From Litchfieldia stipae (GTDB taxonomy: Bacteria > Bacillota > Bacilli > Bacillales > Bacillaceae_L): a stretch of DNA of 55,337 bases. The notes under the pieces were generated by a model. That model did no database searches. It was not told the origin of the DNA and saw nothing but the letters and a program-made list of their open reading frames with translations. Both the position numbers and the translations under genes were made by a program. The stretch covers positions 1 through 55,337 of the forward strand of contig NZ_JACYHA010000022.1 in the NCBI RefSeq assembly GCF_014837155.1. Direction: 5' to 3'. Positions 1 to 10,180 of the stretch are shown here, piece by piece; the stretch's first letter is position 1, and each line of letters opens with the position of its first letter.

Positions 1-93
<93 letters not shown>

Positions 94-208
94 GAGTATT
101 GATTGCTCAATAATTTGTTACTTGATAAAACGTTGACGCTTGTTTATTGTGTTCAGTTTTCAAAGAACTTGTCTTACTTTTCCGCCGCTTTATCGGAGCA
201 GCTTTATT

Positions 209-237
209 ATATTATCACCTTCTGTTTTCGAAGTCAA
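209..237 (-). promoter_or_regulatory. rrn promoter P2 (proximal, sigma-A)
   Basis: On the minus strand a -35 TTGACT (232-237) and a -10 TAATAT (209-214) are separated by 17 bp. The transcript would start about 110 nt before 16S, and its leader contains a boxA-like TTCTTTGAAAAC element (about 160-171) typical of Bacillus rrn leaders. Confidence 0.82.
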
Positions 238-291
238 CACCTTTTTTAATTTCTTTTTCAAAAGTGTTTTTCGTCAGAAGCGACGTTTAAT

Positions 292-320
292 AATATATCA
301 CTATAATAATATCAATGCAA
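292..320 (-). promoter_or_regulatory. rrn promoter P1 (distal, sigma-A)
   Basis: A minus-strand -35 TTGCAT (315-320) and a -10 TATATT (292-297) are spaced exactly 17 bp, about 83 bp upstream of P2. Tandem P1/P2 promoters are the usual arrangement for Bacillus rRNA operons. The mobile element at 358-520 ends 37 bp upstream of this -35. Confidence 0.7.
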
Positions 321-357
321 TACTTTTTTTGTTTTTTATTTAAATCTTTATCTTTTA

Positions 358-520
358 GGCTGTTTTCATATATATTGTTGCTTTTGATACCGCAGCCTGA
401 ATACACTCCGCGTCCTGTGGGAGCCTACTAGTCCCACGGGAGTCTCCGTGTATTCAGTCTGCTAGAATTCTATTCTCAATTAATTCACCTCAAAAAACAA
501 CAAACTTTGAGAAAACAGCC
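358..520. mobile_element. MITE-like element, copy 1 (163 bp, internally deleted)
   Basis: A non-coding element with imperfect terminal inverted repeats of about 23 bp: the left end starts GGCTGTTTTC and reaches TTGTTG, and the right end is CAACAAACTTTGAGAAAACAGCC when read on the plus strand in two parts (CAACAAACTTT then GAGAAAACAGCC). It is flanked by a perfect 8-bp direct repeat ATCTTTTA at 350-357 and 521-528, a target-site duplication. A GC-rich inner inverted repeat (CTGAATACACTCC to GTGTATTCAG) gives it strong fold-back potential. Compared with copy 2 at 20994-21203 it lacks 47 bp of the centre. It contains no ORF, so a transposase would have to act in trans. Confidence 0.85.
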
Positions 521-552
521 ATCTTTTATTATTCTATCTTAGTTAATTAACG

Positions 553-579
553 AAAAAGGGCGCCTCTTGGGACGCCCTT
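553..579 (-). terminator. Intrinsic terminator of lysS
   Basis: On the minus strand a GC-rich stem (AAGGGCG paired with CGCCCTT) is followed by a run of five T, 17 bp after the lysS stop. It separates the lysS unit from the rRNA operon. Confidence 0.88.
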
Positions 580-596
580 CATCATTGTTCCACATA

Positions 597-2093
<1,497 letters not shown>

Positions 2094-2176
2094 CTATCTA
2101 TTAAAAGTATGTTATATCTTCTTTTAAACCCGCTTGTATGTAAGTATACTCCTACACTCAATAACTATCTAATCAG

Positions 2177-2203
2177 AAAAACTGCCAGTAAGCAACTGGC
2201 AGT
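2177..2203 (-). terminator. Probable terminator after dusB
   Basis: The stem ACTGCCAGT / ACTGGCAGT (2181-2203) with a short TTTT tail on the minus strand lies 27 bp after the dusB stop. The short T-run makes it a moderate terminator that may allow read-through into lysS. Confidence 0.7.
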
Positions 2204-2229
2204 AGTAATAATGTGTATAACGACTACGT

Positions 2230-3231
2230 TTAAACCACCTGAGTATTGCTTTGTTGCTTTTGTTCAATCTCTTCAACAAAGTCATATAATAATGTGACAA
2301 GCTCTCGTCTTGTGTTACATTGATTTACCGAATTACGAACGGTTGCATGCCCTCTTATACCCTTTAGATACCAGGCTGCATGCTTTCTCATTTCTCTTAC
2401 CGCAATGAATTCATCCTTTAAATCTATTAATCGATCTAAATGGAGTACACATACATCAATTTTTTCTTTGACACTAGGCTCAGGAATCAATTCACCTGTT
2501 TCAAGGTATTTAACCGTTTGATAAATCATCCATGGATTACCTAATGCCGCTCTTCCGATCATCACACCGTCAACACCTGTTTCATCAAGCATACGCTTTG
2601 CATCCTGTGGCGTTTTCACATCACCATTTCCAATGACTGGAATGGAAACAGCTTGCTTTACATCCTTAATGATATCCCAATTTGCATGCCCTTCATACAT
2701 TTGAACACGAGTTCTTCCGTGAAGCGCAACCGCTTTTCCTCCTGCTCGTTCAATTGCTTGAGCATTTTGAATCGCAAAAATATGGTCTTCATCCCAACCC
2801 ATTCGCATTTTTACAGTAACTGGTTTATCAACTGCATCTACAACAGCTGATACCATTTCATAAATTTTGTTTGGATCTAGAAGCCATTTTGCCCCTGCAT
2901 CACATTTAGTGATCTTAGGTACTGGACACCCCATATTGATATCAATAATATCAGCTGTTGTATTTTTATCTACAAACTTGGCTGCTTCAACTAGTGTATC
3001 TTTTTCCCCACCAAAAATCTGTAGGCTTAATGGTTTTTCTTGTTCATCTATATAGAGCATTCCCATTGTTTTAGCATTATTGTATAGGATTGCTTTATCA
3101 CTTACCATCTCTGCACAAACTAAACCGGCACCGAACTCTTTGACAGTTAGACGGAAAGCTGAATTACAGACCCCAGCCATCGGCGCTAAAACGACTTGGT
3201 TTTTCATTTGAATATCTCCGATTTTTAACAT
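2230..3231 (-). CDS. dusB: tRNA-dihydrouridine synthase (DusB/Dus1 family)
   Basis: This is a flavin-dependent enzyme that reduces uridines in the D-loop of tRNA to dihydrouridine with NAD(P)H. The 333-residue protein shows the family hallmarks: VLAPMAGVCNSAFR at the N terminus for FMN binding, DINMGCPVPKI carrying the catalytic cysteine (about residue 100), ALHGRTR for phosphate binding, and GDVKTPQDA and GVMIGRAALGNPW in the C-terminal half of the barrel. The ATG follows a strong AGGGGGG ribosome site. It comes 23 bp after yazB and is probably the last gene of the folate cluster transcript, as in B. subtilis (yacF). Confidence 0.95.
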   Translation of the reverse strand: MLKIGDIQMKNQVVLAPMAGVCNSAFRLTVKEFGAGLVCAEMVSDKAILYNNAKTMGMLYIDEQEKPLSLQIFGGEKDTLVEAAKFVDKNTTADIIDINMGCPVPKITKCDAGAKWLLDPNKIYEMVSAVVDAVDKPVTVKMRMGWDEDHIFAIQNAQAIERAGGKAVALHGRTRVQMYEGHANWDIIKDVKQAVSIPVIGNGDVKTPQDAKRMLDETGVDGVMIGRAALGNPWMIYQTVKYLETGELIPEPSVKEKIDVCVLHLDRLIDLKDEFIAVREMRKHAAWYLKGIRGHATVRNSVNQCNTRRELVTLLYDFVEEIEQKQQSNTQVV

Positions 3232-3254
3232 AATGTCCCCCCTTTTTGTTTAAT

Positions 3255-3467
3255 TTAATTTGTATTTTTTGGAGTTAATTCTGTAATTGTTATATTGAGA
3301 ATATCTGCTACATTCTTAATAAAACTTTCAGTCGGTACACGATTACCTCGCTCAATTTCGCCTAGTACAGATACCGAAACACCAAGGTCCTTCGCGAAGC
3401 TCTCTTGTGTGTAGCCCTTTAACTTCCGAAAAGCTCGGATACGCCTTCCCCACTTTTCCGCTTCCAT
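3255..3467 (-). CDS. yazB: Small XRE-family helix-turn-helix protein (YazB-like)
   Basis: This 70-residue protein consists almost only of a lambda-repressor/XRE helix-turn-helix domain (about residues 8-62; RAFRKLKGYTQESFAKDLGV then SVLGEIERGNRVPT). Its start lies inside folK, overlapping the folK 3' end by 49 nt in another frame, so the two are translationally linked. B. subtilis has a matching gene, yazB, at the same place. Its target and role are not known to me. A DNA-binding protein encoded within the folate operon could be a local regulator, but nothing in the sequence shows this. Confidence 0.85.
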   Translation of the reverse strand: MEAEKWGRRIRAFRKLKGYTQESFAKDLGVSVSVLGEIERGNRVPTESFIKNVADILNITITELTPKNTN

Positions 3468-3949
3468 AGTTGTACCTCTTCTCTATCTTGTAGTTCTTTT
3501 ATGAAAAAAGATATTGGCATCTTTATATTGGGAATCACAATTGATTCATCTATTTCCATGAGTGGAACTAGCACAAAGGCTCGTTCCTTCATTCTTGGAT
3601 GAGGAATAATTAACTTCTCTGTTTCAATATTTTCGTTATTATATAGTAAAATGTCAAGGTCAATTGTTCTCGGACCCCAACGAATCTCCCTTTTTCTACC
3701 AAGTTCATTCTCTATTTCTTGAATTACTTTTAATAAATCAAGAGGTGTCAAAGATGTGTTAACTTTAATTACCATATTTAAAAAGGAGTCTTGTTCCACA
3801 TATCCTACTGGAGCTGTTTCATAGATTGAAGACACCTCAACTACTTCAATGTGTTCCTCAAATTGCAAAAACTTCACCGCTTCATCTAAATAGTGAGAAC
3901 GATCTCCTATATTAGATCCTAGTGAAATATAAGCTGTATTCATGTTCAT
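3419..3949 (-). CDS. folK: 2-amino-4-hydroxy-6-hydroxymethyldihydropteridine pyrophosphokinase
   Basis: HPPK transfers pyrophosphate from ATP to hydroxymethyl-dihydropterin, the step before FolP in folate synthesis. Its 176 residues include the diagnostic AYISLGSNIGDR start, the ATP/Mg loop RWGPRTIDLDILLY (about residues 91-104) and IPHPRMKERAFVLVPL. The start ATG overlaps the folB stop in an ATGA (4-nt overlap), indicating coupling; a second in-frame ATG lies two codons later. The 3' end is overlapped by yazB. Confidence 0.96.
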   Translation of the reverse strand: MNMNTAYISLGSNIGDRSHYLDEAVKFLQFEEHIEVVEVSSIYETAPVGYVEQDSFLNMVIKVNTSLTPLDLLKVIQEIENELGRKREIRWGPRTIDLDILLYNNENIETEKLIIPHPRMKERAFVLVPLMEIDESIVIPNIKMPISFFIKELQDREEVQLWKRKSGEGVSELFGS

Positions 3950-4317
3950 CGACTCCTTTTAATTTCAACGGCTACTGAATGATAGTGCCCTTGAATCGGA
4001 GGATTAGGTTTAATCATTTTGACATGACAGGTTTTTATAGATGGAAATTCTCTAAGAATGACAGACGCAATTTTCTCTGCTACCGCCTCGATTAATTGGT
4101 ATGGCTCACCCTCAACAATTTCCTTACAGCTCTTGTATAACTCTGCATAGTTTATTGTATACTGTAGCTCATCCGTTTCTCCTGCTTGCTTTAAGTCAGC
4201 CTCAACGACTAAATCAACAAAAAATCGTTGCCCTAAACGTGTTTCTTCAGGAAGGACACCGTGGTACCCGTAAAAGTCCATCTGATTTACATAGATCTTA
4301 TCGATGGTATTCCCCAC
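3946..4317 (-). CDS. folB: Dihydroneopterin aldolase
   Basis: FolB cleaves 7,8-dihydroneopterin to 6-hydroxymethyl-dihydropterin and glycolaldehyde. The family features are clear: DFYGYHGVLPEE near the N terminus, GQRFFVDL, NYAELY, EAVAEKIA and a C-terminal IKPNPPIQGHY block. The start is uncertain. The only standard upstream start is GTG at 4317, inside the folP 3' end and with a poor ribosome site, whereas the good AAAGGTGGGG site points to an ATC codon (4303-4305) at the position where B. subtilis FolB has its ATG (MDKVYV aligned with IDKIYV). I give the GTG start; the protein would otherwise be 119 residues. Confidence 0.93.
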   Translation of the reverse strand: MGNTIDKIYVNQMDFYGYHGVLPEETRLGQRFFVDLVVEADLKQAGETDELQYTINYAELYKSCKEIVEGEPYQLIEAVAEKIASVILREFPSIKTCHVKMIKPNPPIQGHYHSVAVEIKRSR

Positions 4318-5155
4318 CTTTACCTACAAGTACATCCATCATACTTGCTATTCTTTTATTTAATTGCACATTGTGTACTCGAACAAACGAACAACCTTTT
4401 TCAATACCAAGACATGTTGTTGCTCCTGTCCCTTCATCCCTTTGTTCTGGAGGAAGATCTAGCACATGACCTATAAATCGTTTTCTTGATGTTCCCAAAA
4501 GAATAGGATACCCTAAGCGATTGAACTGTTCAAGCTGTTGGAGCACCTCAATATTATGTTCGAATTCCTTCGCAAAACCAATCCCTGGATCAATGATGAT
4601 CTTCTCGTCCTTTACTCCGGCAGCTTTAACAATGTCGATGCTCTCCTGCAAATCCAGAATCATGTCTTCAATGAGATTTGTATAATCCATATTGTCTCTG
4701 TTATGCATGAGAATGATCGGCACATCATACTTGGCAGCAACATGAGCCATTTGCGGGTCTGCTTTTGCTCCCCAAACATCATTAATAAGATGAGCGCCTG
4801 CTTTTATAGCTTGTTCAGCTACCTCAGCCTTATATGTATCAATCGAAATCGGAACGTCGATCGAAGAGGCAATAGCCTTAATGATAGGCACCACTCTCTT
4901 TATTTCATCTTCTATAGAAACCGGTTGATGACCTGGTCTCGTGGATTCCCCGCCAACATCTATAATATCAGCGCCTTCTCCGACCATTTCCTCAGCACGT
5001 TTGACTGCAAGCTCCATTTGATTATACTTACCCCCATCAGAGAATGAATCGGGAGTGATATTTAAGATCCCCATCATATAGGTTTTGTCAGAAAATGCAA
5101 ATTGATATGGTCCACAAGAAAGATGCGGATACTTTGTATGTATCTTATATTTCAA
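4298..5155 (-). CDS. folP: Dihydropteroate synthase (sulfonamide target)
   Basis: FolP condenses p-aminobenzoate with hydroxymethyl-dihydropterin pyrophosphate to give dihydropteroate. The 285-residue TIM-barrel protein shows MGILNITPDSFSDGG (about residues 28-42), DVGGESTRPG (pterin/pABA loop), ISIDTYKAEVA, INDVWG, LMHN and GIGFAKEFEHN. The start is TTG with GGGAAGG 5 nt upstream; it overlaps pabC by 11 nt, and folP overlaps folB by 20 nt, so this part of the operon is tightly coupled. B. subtilis calls it sul. Confidence 0.96.
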   Translation of the reverse strand: MKYKIHTKYPHLSCGPYQFAFSDKTYMMGILNITPDSFSDGGKYNQMELAVKRAEEMVGEGADIIDVGGESTRPGHQPVSIEDEIKRVVPIIKAIASSIDVPISIDTYKAEVAEQAIKAGAHLINDVWGAKADPQMAHVAAKYDVPIILMHNRDNMDYTNLIEDMILDLQESIDIVKAAGVKDEKIIIDPGIGFAKEFEHNIEVLQQLEQFNRLGYPILLGTSRKRFIGHVLDLPPEQRDEGTGATTCLGIEKGCSFVRVHNVQLNKRIASMMDVLVGKGGEYHR

Positions 5156-6023
5156 TGAAACCTTCCCTCTCTTTCAAATCATCCCTACTCCACAATTTCG
5201 TTCGATGAATGTTATAGATTTTTTGTAGTCTTGTTGTCAGAGGGCCATTAGCCCCTGGTAAAGCTGTCTCGTTTAACCTAGAAATAGGAATTATCTCTTG
5301 GATTGAATTTGTGATAAATATCTCATCACTTTTGTCTAACTCACTCACTGTATATCGGGACTCATACAATGAAAATCCTAATTGATTGATAACCTCTTTT
5401 ATGTACAATCTAGTAATACCGTTCAATATCCCTGTATCAAGTGAAGGTGTATAGAAGCTGTTATCCTTCACCCAAAAGAGATTTGATGTAATTCCTTCAG
5501 AGAGATATCCTTCACTTGTAAGTAAAATCCCTTCCTTTGCAGGATCATTTCCAAGTTCACGTTTTGCATAGATGGAATTTAGAAAATGATGTGACTTTAA
5601 ACGAAATGGACCTTCTGGAGTATTACGAGGCGTCTTAAGGATAACGGCTTGCTTTTGTTTGACCAACTTCGGAACTGGTTTTGCAAAAGCAATCACAGTT
5701 GGCTGACTATATTCCTCCGTCTGCAATCCAATCTCACCTTGCCCAGCAGACACATTGAATCGAATATAGGCATCCCTCAACCCGTTAGCTTCAAGAATGC
5801 GGTCAATTATGTCTAATATCTCATCTCGTTTGTATTCAAATAAGATATTTAACTCTTTTAATCCCACCCTCAAACGCATAAGATGGTCATCGATTAAAAA
5901 AGGATGACCATCATAGACTCTAAAGGTTTCAAACACACCAAGACCATAGAGATATCCATGGTCAAATGGTGATATTTGCGCTTCTTCTTGTTTTACAATT
6001 TTCCCATTTATATAGATGAACAT
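5145..6023 (-). CDS. pabC: Aminodeoxychorismate lyase (PLP, fold type IV)
   Basis: PabC releases pyruvate from 4-amino-4-deoxychorismate to form p-aminobenzoate. The 292-residue protein belongs to the branched-chain aminotransferase-like family: [18 protein letters not shown] near the N terminus, [15 protein letters not shown] carrying the probable PLP lysine (about residue 148), and [11 protein letters not shown] and GILNGITR for cofactor phosphate binding. It overlaps pabA by 16 nt and folP by 11 nt. The family also includes D-amino acid and branched-chain aminotransferases, but position between pabA and folP fixes the assignment. Confidence 0.93.
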   Translation of the reverse strand: MFIYINGKIVKQEEAQISPFDHGYLYGLGVFETFRVYDGHPFLIDDHLMRLRVGLKELNILFEYKRDEILDIIDRILEANGLRDAYIRFNVSAGQGEIGLQTEEYSQPTVIAFAKPVPKLVKQKQAVILKTPRNTPEGPFRLKSHHFLNSIYAKRELGNDPAKEGILLTSEGYLSEGITSNLFWVKDNSFYTPSLDTGILNGITRLYIKEVINQLGFSLYESRYTVSELDKSDEIFITNSIQEIIPISRLNETALPGANGPLTTRLQKIYNIHRTKLWSRDDLKEREGFIEI

Positions 6024-6607
6024 GAAGGTTGCTCAGTCCTCTTGTATTTAGTGATAAAATTTTGAAGCATTTCTTTACCGAAAGAGGTCATGATTGATTC
6101 TGGATGGAACTGTACCCCTTCAATCGGTAATGTTTTATGGCGAATGGCCATAATTTCCTGCTCGTCCGTCCAAGCTGTGATTTCAAGACATTCTGGTAGC
6201 GTTTCTCTCTTCACTATAAGAGAATGGTATCTAGTAGCTGTTAACGGATTTTCTAAGCCAGCAAAAATAGTTTCATTGTTATGATGGATTTGTGATGTTT
6301 TCCCGTGCATTAAGCGTTCTGCACGAACAACCTCTCCCCCGAACACTTGACCAATCGACTGATGCCCTAAGCAAACACCAAAGATTGGAATCTTCCCAGC
6401 GAAATATTCAATGGCTTCAAGACTAATCCCCGCTTCATTTGGACTACATGGCCCTGGAGATATCATTAGAAACTCAGGATTAAGCTCCTCTATCTCTTTG
6501 ATTGATATTTCATCATTTCGTTTAACCACTAATTCTTGTCCTAATTCACCCAAATACTGCACTAAATTAAAAGTAAAAGAATCATAGTTATCAATCATTA
6601 ATATCAT
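6008..6607 (-). CDS. pabA: Aminodeoxychorismate/anthranilate synthase glutaminase subunit
   Basis: This class I glutamine amidotransferase supplies ammonia to PabB, and in Bacillus also to TrpE for tryptophan synthesis. The start [19 protein letters not shown], oxyanion motif MISPGPCSP, nucleophile GVCLGHQ (Cys about residue 79) and the catalytic His-Glu in GVQFHPES are all present. I prefer the ATG at 6607 (199 residues), which has GAGGTGA 5-6 nt upstream and matches the B. subtilis start, over the GTG three codons earlier. It sits 35 bp after pabB in the p-aminobenzoate cluster. Confidence 0.95.
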   Translation of the reverse strand: MILMIDNYDSFTFNLVQYLGELGQELVVKRNDEISIKEIEELNPEFLMISPGPCSPNEAGISLEAIEYFAGKIPIFGVCLGHQSIGQVFGGEVVRAERLMHGKTSQIHHNNETIFAGLENPLTATRYHSLIVKRETLPECLEITAWTDEQEIMAIRHKTLPIEGVQFHPESIMTSFGKEMLQNFITKYKRTEQPSCSSI

Positions 6608-6642
6608 TCTGCTCACCTCAACCTCATTTTTTGTCTAGACTT

Positions 6643-8049
6643 CTACTCAGCTTCGCTTAATTCCTTTGCTTTCCACAATGCTTTTGCTTTCTTTAATGAT
6701 TCCTTGTATTCATGCTTTGGATTAGAATCAATTACGATCCCCGCCCCAGCTTGAACATGGGCGATTCCATTTTGTGCAATCATTGTGCGAATGGTTATAT
6801 TCATTTCCATTTCTCCTGAGAAACCAAACCACCCTATAGAACCAGTATATACCCCCCTTCGTACTGGCTCAAGCTCTTCAATAATTTCCATCGTTCTTAC
6901 CTTAGGAGCTCCCGTAATTGTTCCTCCAGGAAAAGTTGCACGCAACAGATCATAAGCATCCTTTTCCTCTGATAGCAAACCTCGCACATTTGAGACAATA
7001 TGCATTACATGTGAGTACTTTTCAATCACCATAAATTCATTCACTTCTACAGTGCCAAAGGAACATACTCGACCTAAGTCATTTCTTTCAAGATCTACAA
7101 GCATGACATGCTCCGCTCGTTCCTTTTCATTAGTAATTAATTCATTGGCTAACGCAAGATCTTCCTCTTCATTCGCTCCTCTTGAACGCGTGCCCGCAAT
7201 CGGTCTTGTGCTTACTTCAGCACCCTTCTTCTTAACAAGTAGCTCAGGTGACCCACTTATTAACTGAAACTCTGGCACTTGCACATATGCCATATATGGA
7301 GAAGGATTAATCTCTCTTAACTTTTCATAGATTTTAAGCGGATGAGTATTTAATCGCTGAGACTGCCTTACTGACAAATTGACTTGAAAAATATCACCAT
7401 CAGCTATATAGTCTTTAATCTTCTCTACCGCATGATGGAAATCCTCCTCCTTAAATGATACATGTTGGAAGCTTTGTTCTTCATGATTTATTCTAGGATA
7501 AGTCGACTCGTCAAGATCACTCGTCCACAATTGCTCTAATTCGTCTAATCTCCGCTCAGCAGCTGATTTGTCCTCTTGATAATGAGTAATCACCCAAAGT
7601 GCTTCTTCCTCGTGGTCAAAAACAACGACATCATTATAAATCATAAAATAAAGATCTGGAGTATCTAAGTCATCTTCCGATTGTTCTGGCAATGATTCTA
7701 TATATCGAGCATAATCATAACTTACAAAGCCAATCGCTCCACCTTGAAAGTCTGGATATAACGGATTTTGAATCGTCTTATAAGTCGACATCCACTTTTT
7801 CATATTTTCCAGAGGATCACCATGAAGAATTTCCTGACAATTATCGCTCATTGTTGTAATCGTTAATTCATAATTCTTCCCTTTTAACACAGCAAAAGGA
7901 GAAAAACCGATGATACTATATTTTCCACCGCGTCCACTTTCGAGTAGAACATGATACTCTTCATTTTTAGACAGCTGCTTATATTGTTTAAACCAGCTTC
8001 TGTTCTGATAATTTATTTTCTTCGCTAGAGGTGTCCTTCGTTGTTGCAC
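6643..8049 (-). CDS. pabB: Aminodeoxychorismate synthase component I
   Basis: PabB aminates chorismate to 4-amino-4-deoxychorismate with ammonia from PabA, the first committed step to p-aminobenzoate and folate. The 468-residue protein has the chorismate-binding enzyme domain: KIKDYIADGDIFQVNLS, TRPIAGTRSRG, NEKERAEHVMLVDLERNDLG (about 315-334) and FPGGTITGAPKVR, GAGIVIDSNP. I chose the GTG at 8049, which has AAGGAG 10 nt upstream; a GTG three codons earlier lies on top of that site. It is the first gene of the folate cluster. A TACAAT box (about 8082-8087 on the minus strand) could be its -10, but no good -35 goes with it. Confidence 0.95.
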   Translation of the reverse strand: MQQRRTPLAKKINYQNRSWFKQYKQLSKNEEYHVLLESGRGGKYSIIGFSPFAVLKGKNYELTITTMSDNCQEILHGDPLENMKKWMSTYKTIQNPLYPDFQGGAIGFVSYDYARYIESLPEQSEDDLDTPDLYFMIYNDVVVFDHEEEALWVITHYQEDKSAAERRLDELEQLWTSDLDESTYPRINHEEQSFQHVSFKEEDFHHAVEKIKDYIADGDIFQVNLSVRQSQRLNTHPLKIYEKLREINPSPYMAYVQVPEFQLISGSPELLVKKKGAEVSTRPIAGTRSRGANEEEDLALANELITNEKERAEHVMLVDLERNDLGRVCSFGTVEVNEFMVIEKYSHVMHIVSNVRGLLSEEKDAYDLLRATFPGGTITGAPKVRTMEIIEELEPVRRGVYTGSIGWFGFSGEMEMNITIRTMIAQNGIAHVQAGAGIVIDSNPKHEYKESLKKAKALWKAKELSEAE

Positions 8050-8133
8050 AGCTCCCACTCTCCTTGTACTCTCTTAACGCTATTGTACACGATTCTTGTG
8101 TTGTGTTCATCATTTTGAGAAGGGGCTAAAAAA

Positions 8134-8190
8134 ATAAAAAAGGCTCTCCTAAGCTAGATGTAGTTACACACACTAACTTATCGGAAAGCC
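8134..8190 (-). terminator. Intrinsic terminator of cysK
   Basis: A long imperfect stem (GGCTTTCC with GGAGAGCC, extended inward by TAAG/CTTA pairing) followed by TTTTTT on the minus strand, 21 bp after the cysK stop. Confidence 0.85.
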
Positions 8191-8210
8191 CTCATATTTA
8201 TTATTGGTGA

Positions 8211-9137
8211 TTACTCTTCAAATTGGTAAAGAGGTGTACTTAAGTATCTCTCACCATTACTTGGAATAACAGCTACTACTTTCTTGCCTTTTCCAAGTTC
8301 TTTTGCTACTTTTAATGCAGCAAAAATTGCAGCACCTGATGAAATTCCACCAAGGAGACCTTCTTCACGAGCAGCTCTACGCGCATACTCGAATGCTTCT
8401 TCGTTCTTCACTGTGATGATTTCATCATATACATCTGTATCAAGAATAGCTGGTACAAAACCTGCACCAATTCCTTGGATTTTGTGAGGACCTGGCTTAC
8501 CACCTGAAAGGACAGGTGAGTCTGCTGGTTCAACAGCTACAATCTTAACTCCTGGGAAGTTTTCTTTTAATACTTGCCCAACACCTGTTATTGTTCCTCC
8601 AGTTCCAATACCTGAAATAAACGCGTCTACACCATCGCTCATTTGCTCAACGATTTCTTTACCAGTTGTGTTACGGTGAATTTCTGGATTGGCTTCGTTC
8701 TTGAATTGCTGTGGCATGAAGTAACCGTGCTCCTTCGCAAGCTCTTCCGCCTTACGAATCGCTCCACCCATTCCTTCTGGTCCTGGTGTAAGAACAAGCT
8801 CAGCACCATATGCACGTAATAGATTACGTCTTTCTAAACTCATTGTTTCTGGCATAACAAGAACTGCTTTGATCCCTTTAGCAGCCGCAACCATCGCTAA
8901 TCCAATCCCAGTGTTACCACTAGTTGGTTCAACAATTGTGTCACCTGCTTTTAGTTCACCGCTTTTTTCTGCTGCTTCAATCATCGCTAGAGCAATACGG
9001 TCCTTAACACTACTCCCAGGGTTCATAAATTCTAATTTCAAGTAAACATCTGCACTGTTTTCGTCTACAAGTCTATTTAATTTTACAATCGGAGTTTGAC
9101 CTACTAACTCATGAATCGAATTTGCTACACGTACCAT
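8211..9137 (-). CDS. cysK: Cysteine synthase (O-acetylserine sulfhydrylase)
   Basis: CysK makes cysteine from O-acetylserine and sulfide with PLP. The protein has [12 protein letters not shown], the PLP lysine in [10 protein letters not shown] (about residue 46), the substrate loop [12 protein letters not shown], and the [12 protein letters not shown] phosphate cup. The upstream frame extends further, but ATG at 9137 has AAGAGGTG at the right distance and gives 308 residues, the B. subtilis length. It has its own sigma-A promoter and terminator, so it is a single-gene unit. In B. subtilis cysK is under CymR, but I could not identify a secure CymR site here. Confidence 0.96.
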   Translation of the reverse strand: MVRVANSIHELVGQTPIVKLNRLVDENSADVYLKLEFMNPGSSVKDRIALAMIEAAEKSGELKAGDTIVEPTSGNTGIGLAMVAAAKGIKAVLVMPETMSLERRNLLRAYGAELVLTPGPEGMGGAIRKAEELAKEHGYFMPQQFKNEANPEIHRNTTGKEIVEQMSDGVDAFISGIGTGGTITGVGQVLKENFPGVKIVAVEPADSPVLSGGKPGPHKIQGIGAGFVPAILDTDVYDEIITVKNEEAFEYARRAAREEGLLGGISSGAAIFAALKVAKELGKGKKVVAVIPSNGERYLSTPLYQFEE

Positions 9138-9183
9138 ATCAATACACCTCTTAATCCCTAGTATTTTTATTGGTTTTGTATAC

Positions 9184-9212
9184 AATTTACCAATTGTTAT
9201 CGAAATTGTCAA
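9184..9212 (-). promoter_or_regulatory. sigma-A promoter of cysK
   Basis: Minus-strand TTGACA (9207-9212), a 17-bp spacer and TAAATT (9184-9189), about 47 bp upstream of the chosen cysK ATG. Confidence 0.8.
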
Positions 9213-9250
9213 TCATTTAGACTTATTTTTTCAAATAAATTTGTGACAAT

Positions 9251-10159
9251 TTATTCTTTTCCATAGAACCAAGAAACACCTGCTTCTTCCCAGAATGACT
9301 GGGTTGAAAGAGCCCCTTGAACTTGATCAATCGCAATTTGTCTTCTTATTTGATCCTTGACTTCATCGAATCCATAAGTAACCCCTTGGATTACTTCTTT
9401 CAGATTGATGATTGCATATCCTTCTTCAACCTTTATAGGCTCACTCCATTTGTCTACATCTAATTCACTTGCAATCTCAATATATTGTTCAGGAACATAG
9501 CCACTTTCTTCGGATACAAATCCTAATTCTCCACCCTGATTTGCAGAAAATACATCTAATGATCTCTCCATAGCTAGAGCAGAGAAGCTAGAGCCATTCT
9601 CAAGCTCTTTTATCACCTGATTTGCTTCCTCTTGGTCTTTTACAACGATATGAGAAAGATGGTATGTTGTTGGTATATCATATAAATCTTTGTTTTTTTC
9701 AAAGAATTGCTGTAACTCTTCATCAGAGATGACAGCATCCTTTGTTACTAGTTCTTCGAGCAAAAGGCTCATTTCGATTTGTTCTCTCCACTGTTCATCA
9801 TTAATTTCCTCATGATCAAGTGGGTTATACATTGATTTGATCATTGTTACTTCTCGGTCGATTGCTTCTTTAGAAATTTGGATATCATATTTATCTGCCA
9901 TTTGTTTGATGACTTTTTCATTAATCATATCCTCTAATGTTTGTTTTCCATAACGATTTTCTAATTCAATTAACCATTGCTGTCTTGTAATGACAGTATC
10001 CCCAATTTTCCCTACAGATTCCTCAGTAACACTATCTAAAACTGCATTTGTTGCAACCTGTTTGACACTACCTTGGCTGTTTGTCAGAAAGTAAGCGACA
10101 GTTAGACAGTTAAGCAAAACTAAAAAACCAATTATTCCCCATTGTGTTTTCGAATTCAT
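9251..10159 (-). CDS. yacD: Membrane-anchored PpiC-type peptidyl-prolyl isomerase (YacD-like)
   Basis: This protein resembles the extracytoplasmic foldase PrsA. An N-terminal hydrophobic segment (about residues 7-25, GIIGFLVLLNCLTVAYFL) would anchor it; the cysteine there does not sit in a proper lipobox, so it is probably not a lipoprotein. A SurA-like N-terminal region (about 45-145) is followed by a parvulin/rotamase domain (about 150-260; THYHL-like TTYHLSHIVV, then GGELGFVSEESGYVPEQ). The ATG at 10159 follows GGGGGAGGG; an ATG six codons earlier has no room for a ribosome site. It sits 21 bp after hslO, as yacD does in B. subtilis. Substrates are unknown. Confidence 0.87.
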   Translation of the reverse strand: MNSKTQWGIIGFLVLLNCLTVAYFLTNSQGSVKQVATNAVLDSVTEESVGKIGDTVITRQQWLIELENRYGKQTLEDMINEKVIKQMADKYDIQISKEAIDREVTMIKSMYNPLDHEEINDEQWREQIEMSLLLEELVTKDAVISDEELQQFFEKNKDLYDIPTTYHLSHIVVKDQEEANQVIKELENGSSFSALAMERSLDVFSANQGGELGFVSEESGYVPEQYIEIASELDVDKWSEPIKVEEGYAIINLKEVIQGVTYGFDEVKDQIRRQIAIDQVQGALSTQSFWEEAGVSWFYGKE

Positions 10160-10180
10160 GTAGCCCTCCCCCAGCATTAA

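Noticed and set aside
2653-3055. Plus-strand ORFs opposite dusB
   Set aside because: Shadows of dusB with no start signals or recognisable products.
8060-8130. A firm promoter for pabB
   Set aside because: A TACAAT box is present upstream but no acceptable -35 lies at 16-18 bp, so I did not list it as a feature.
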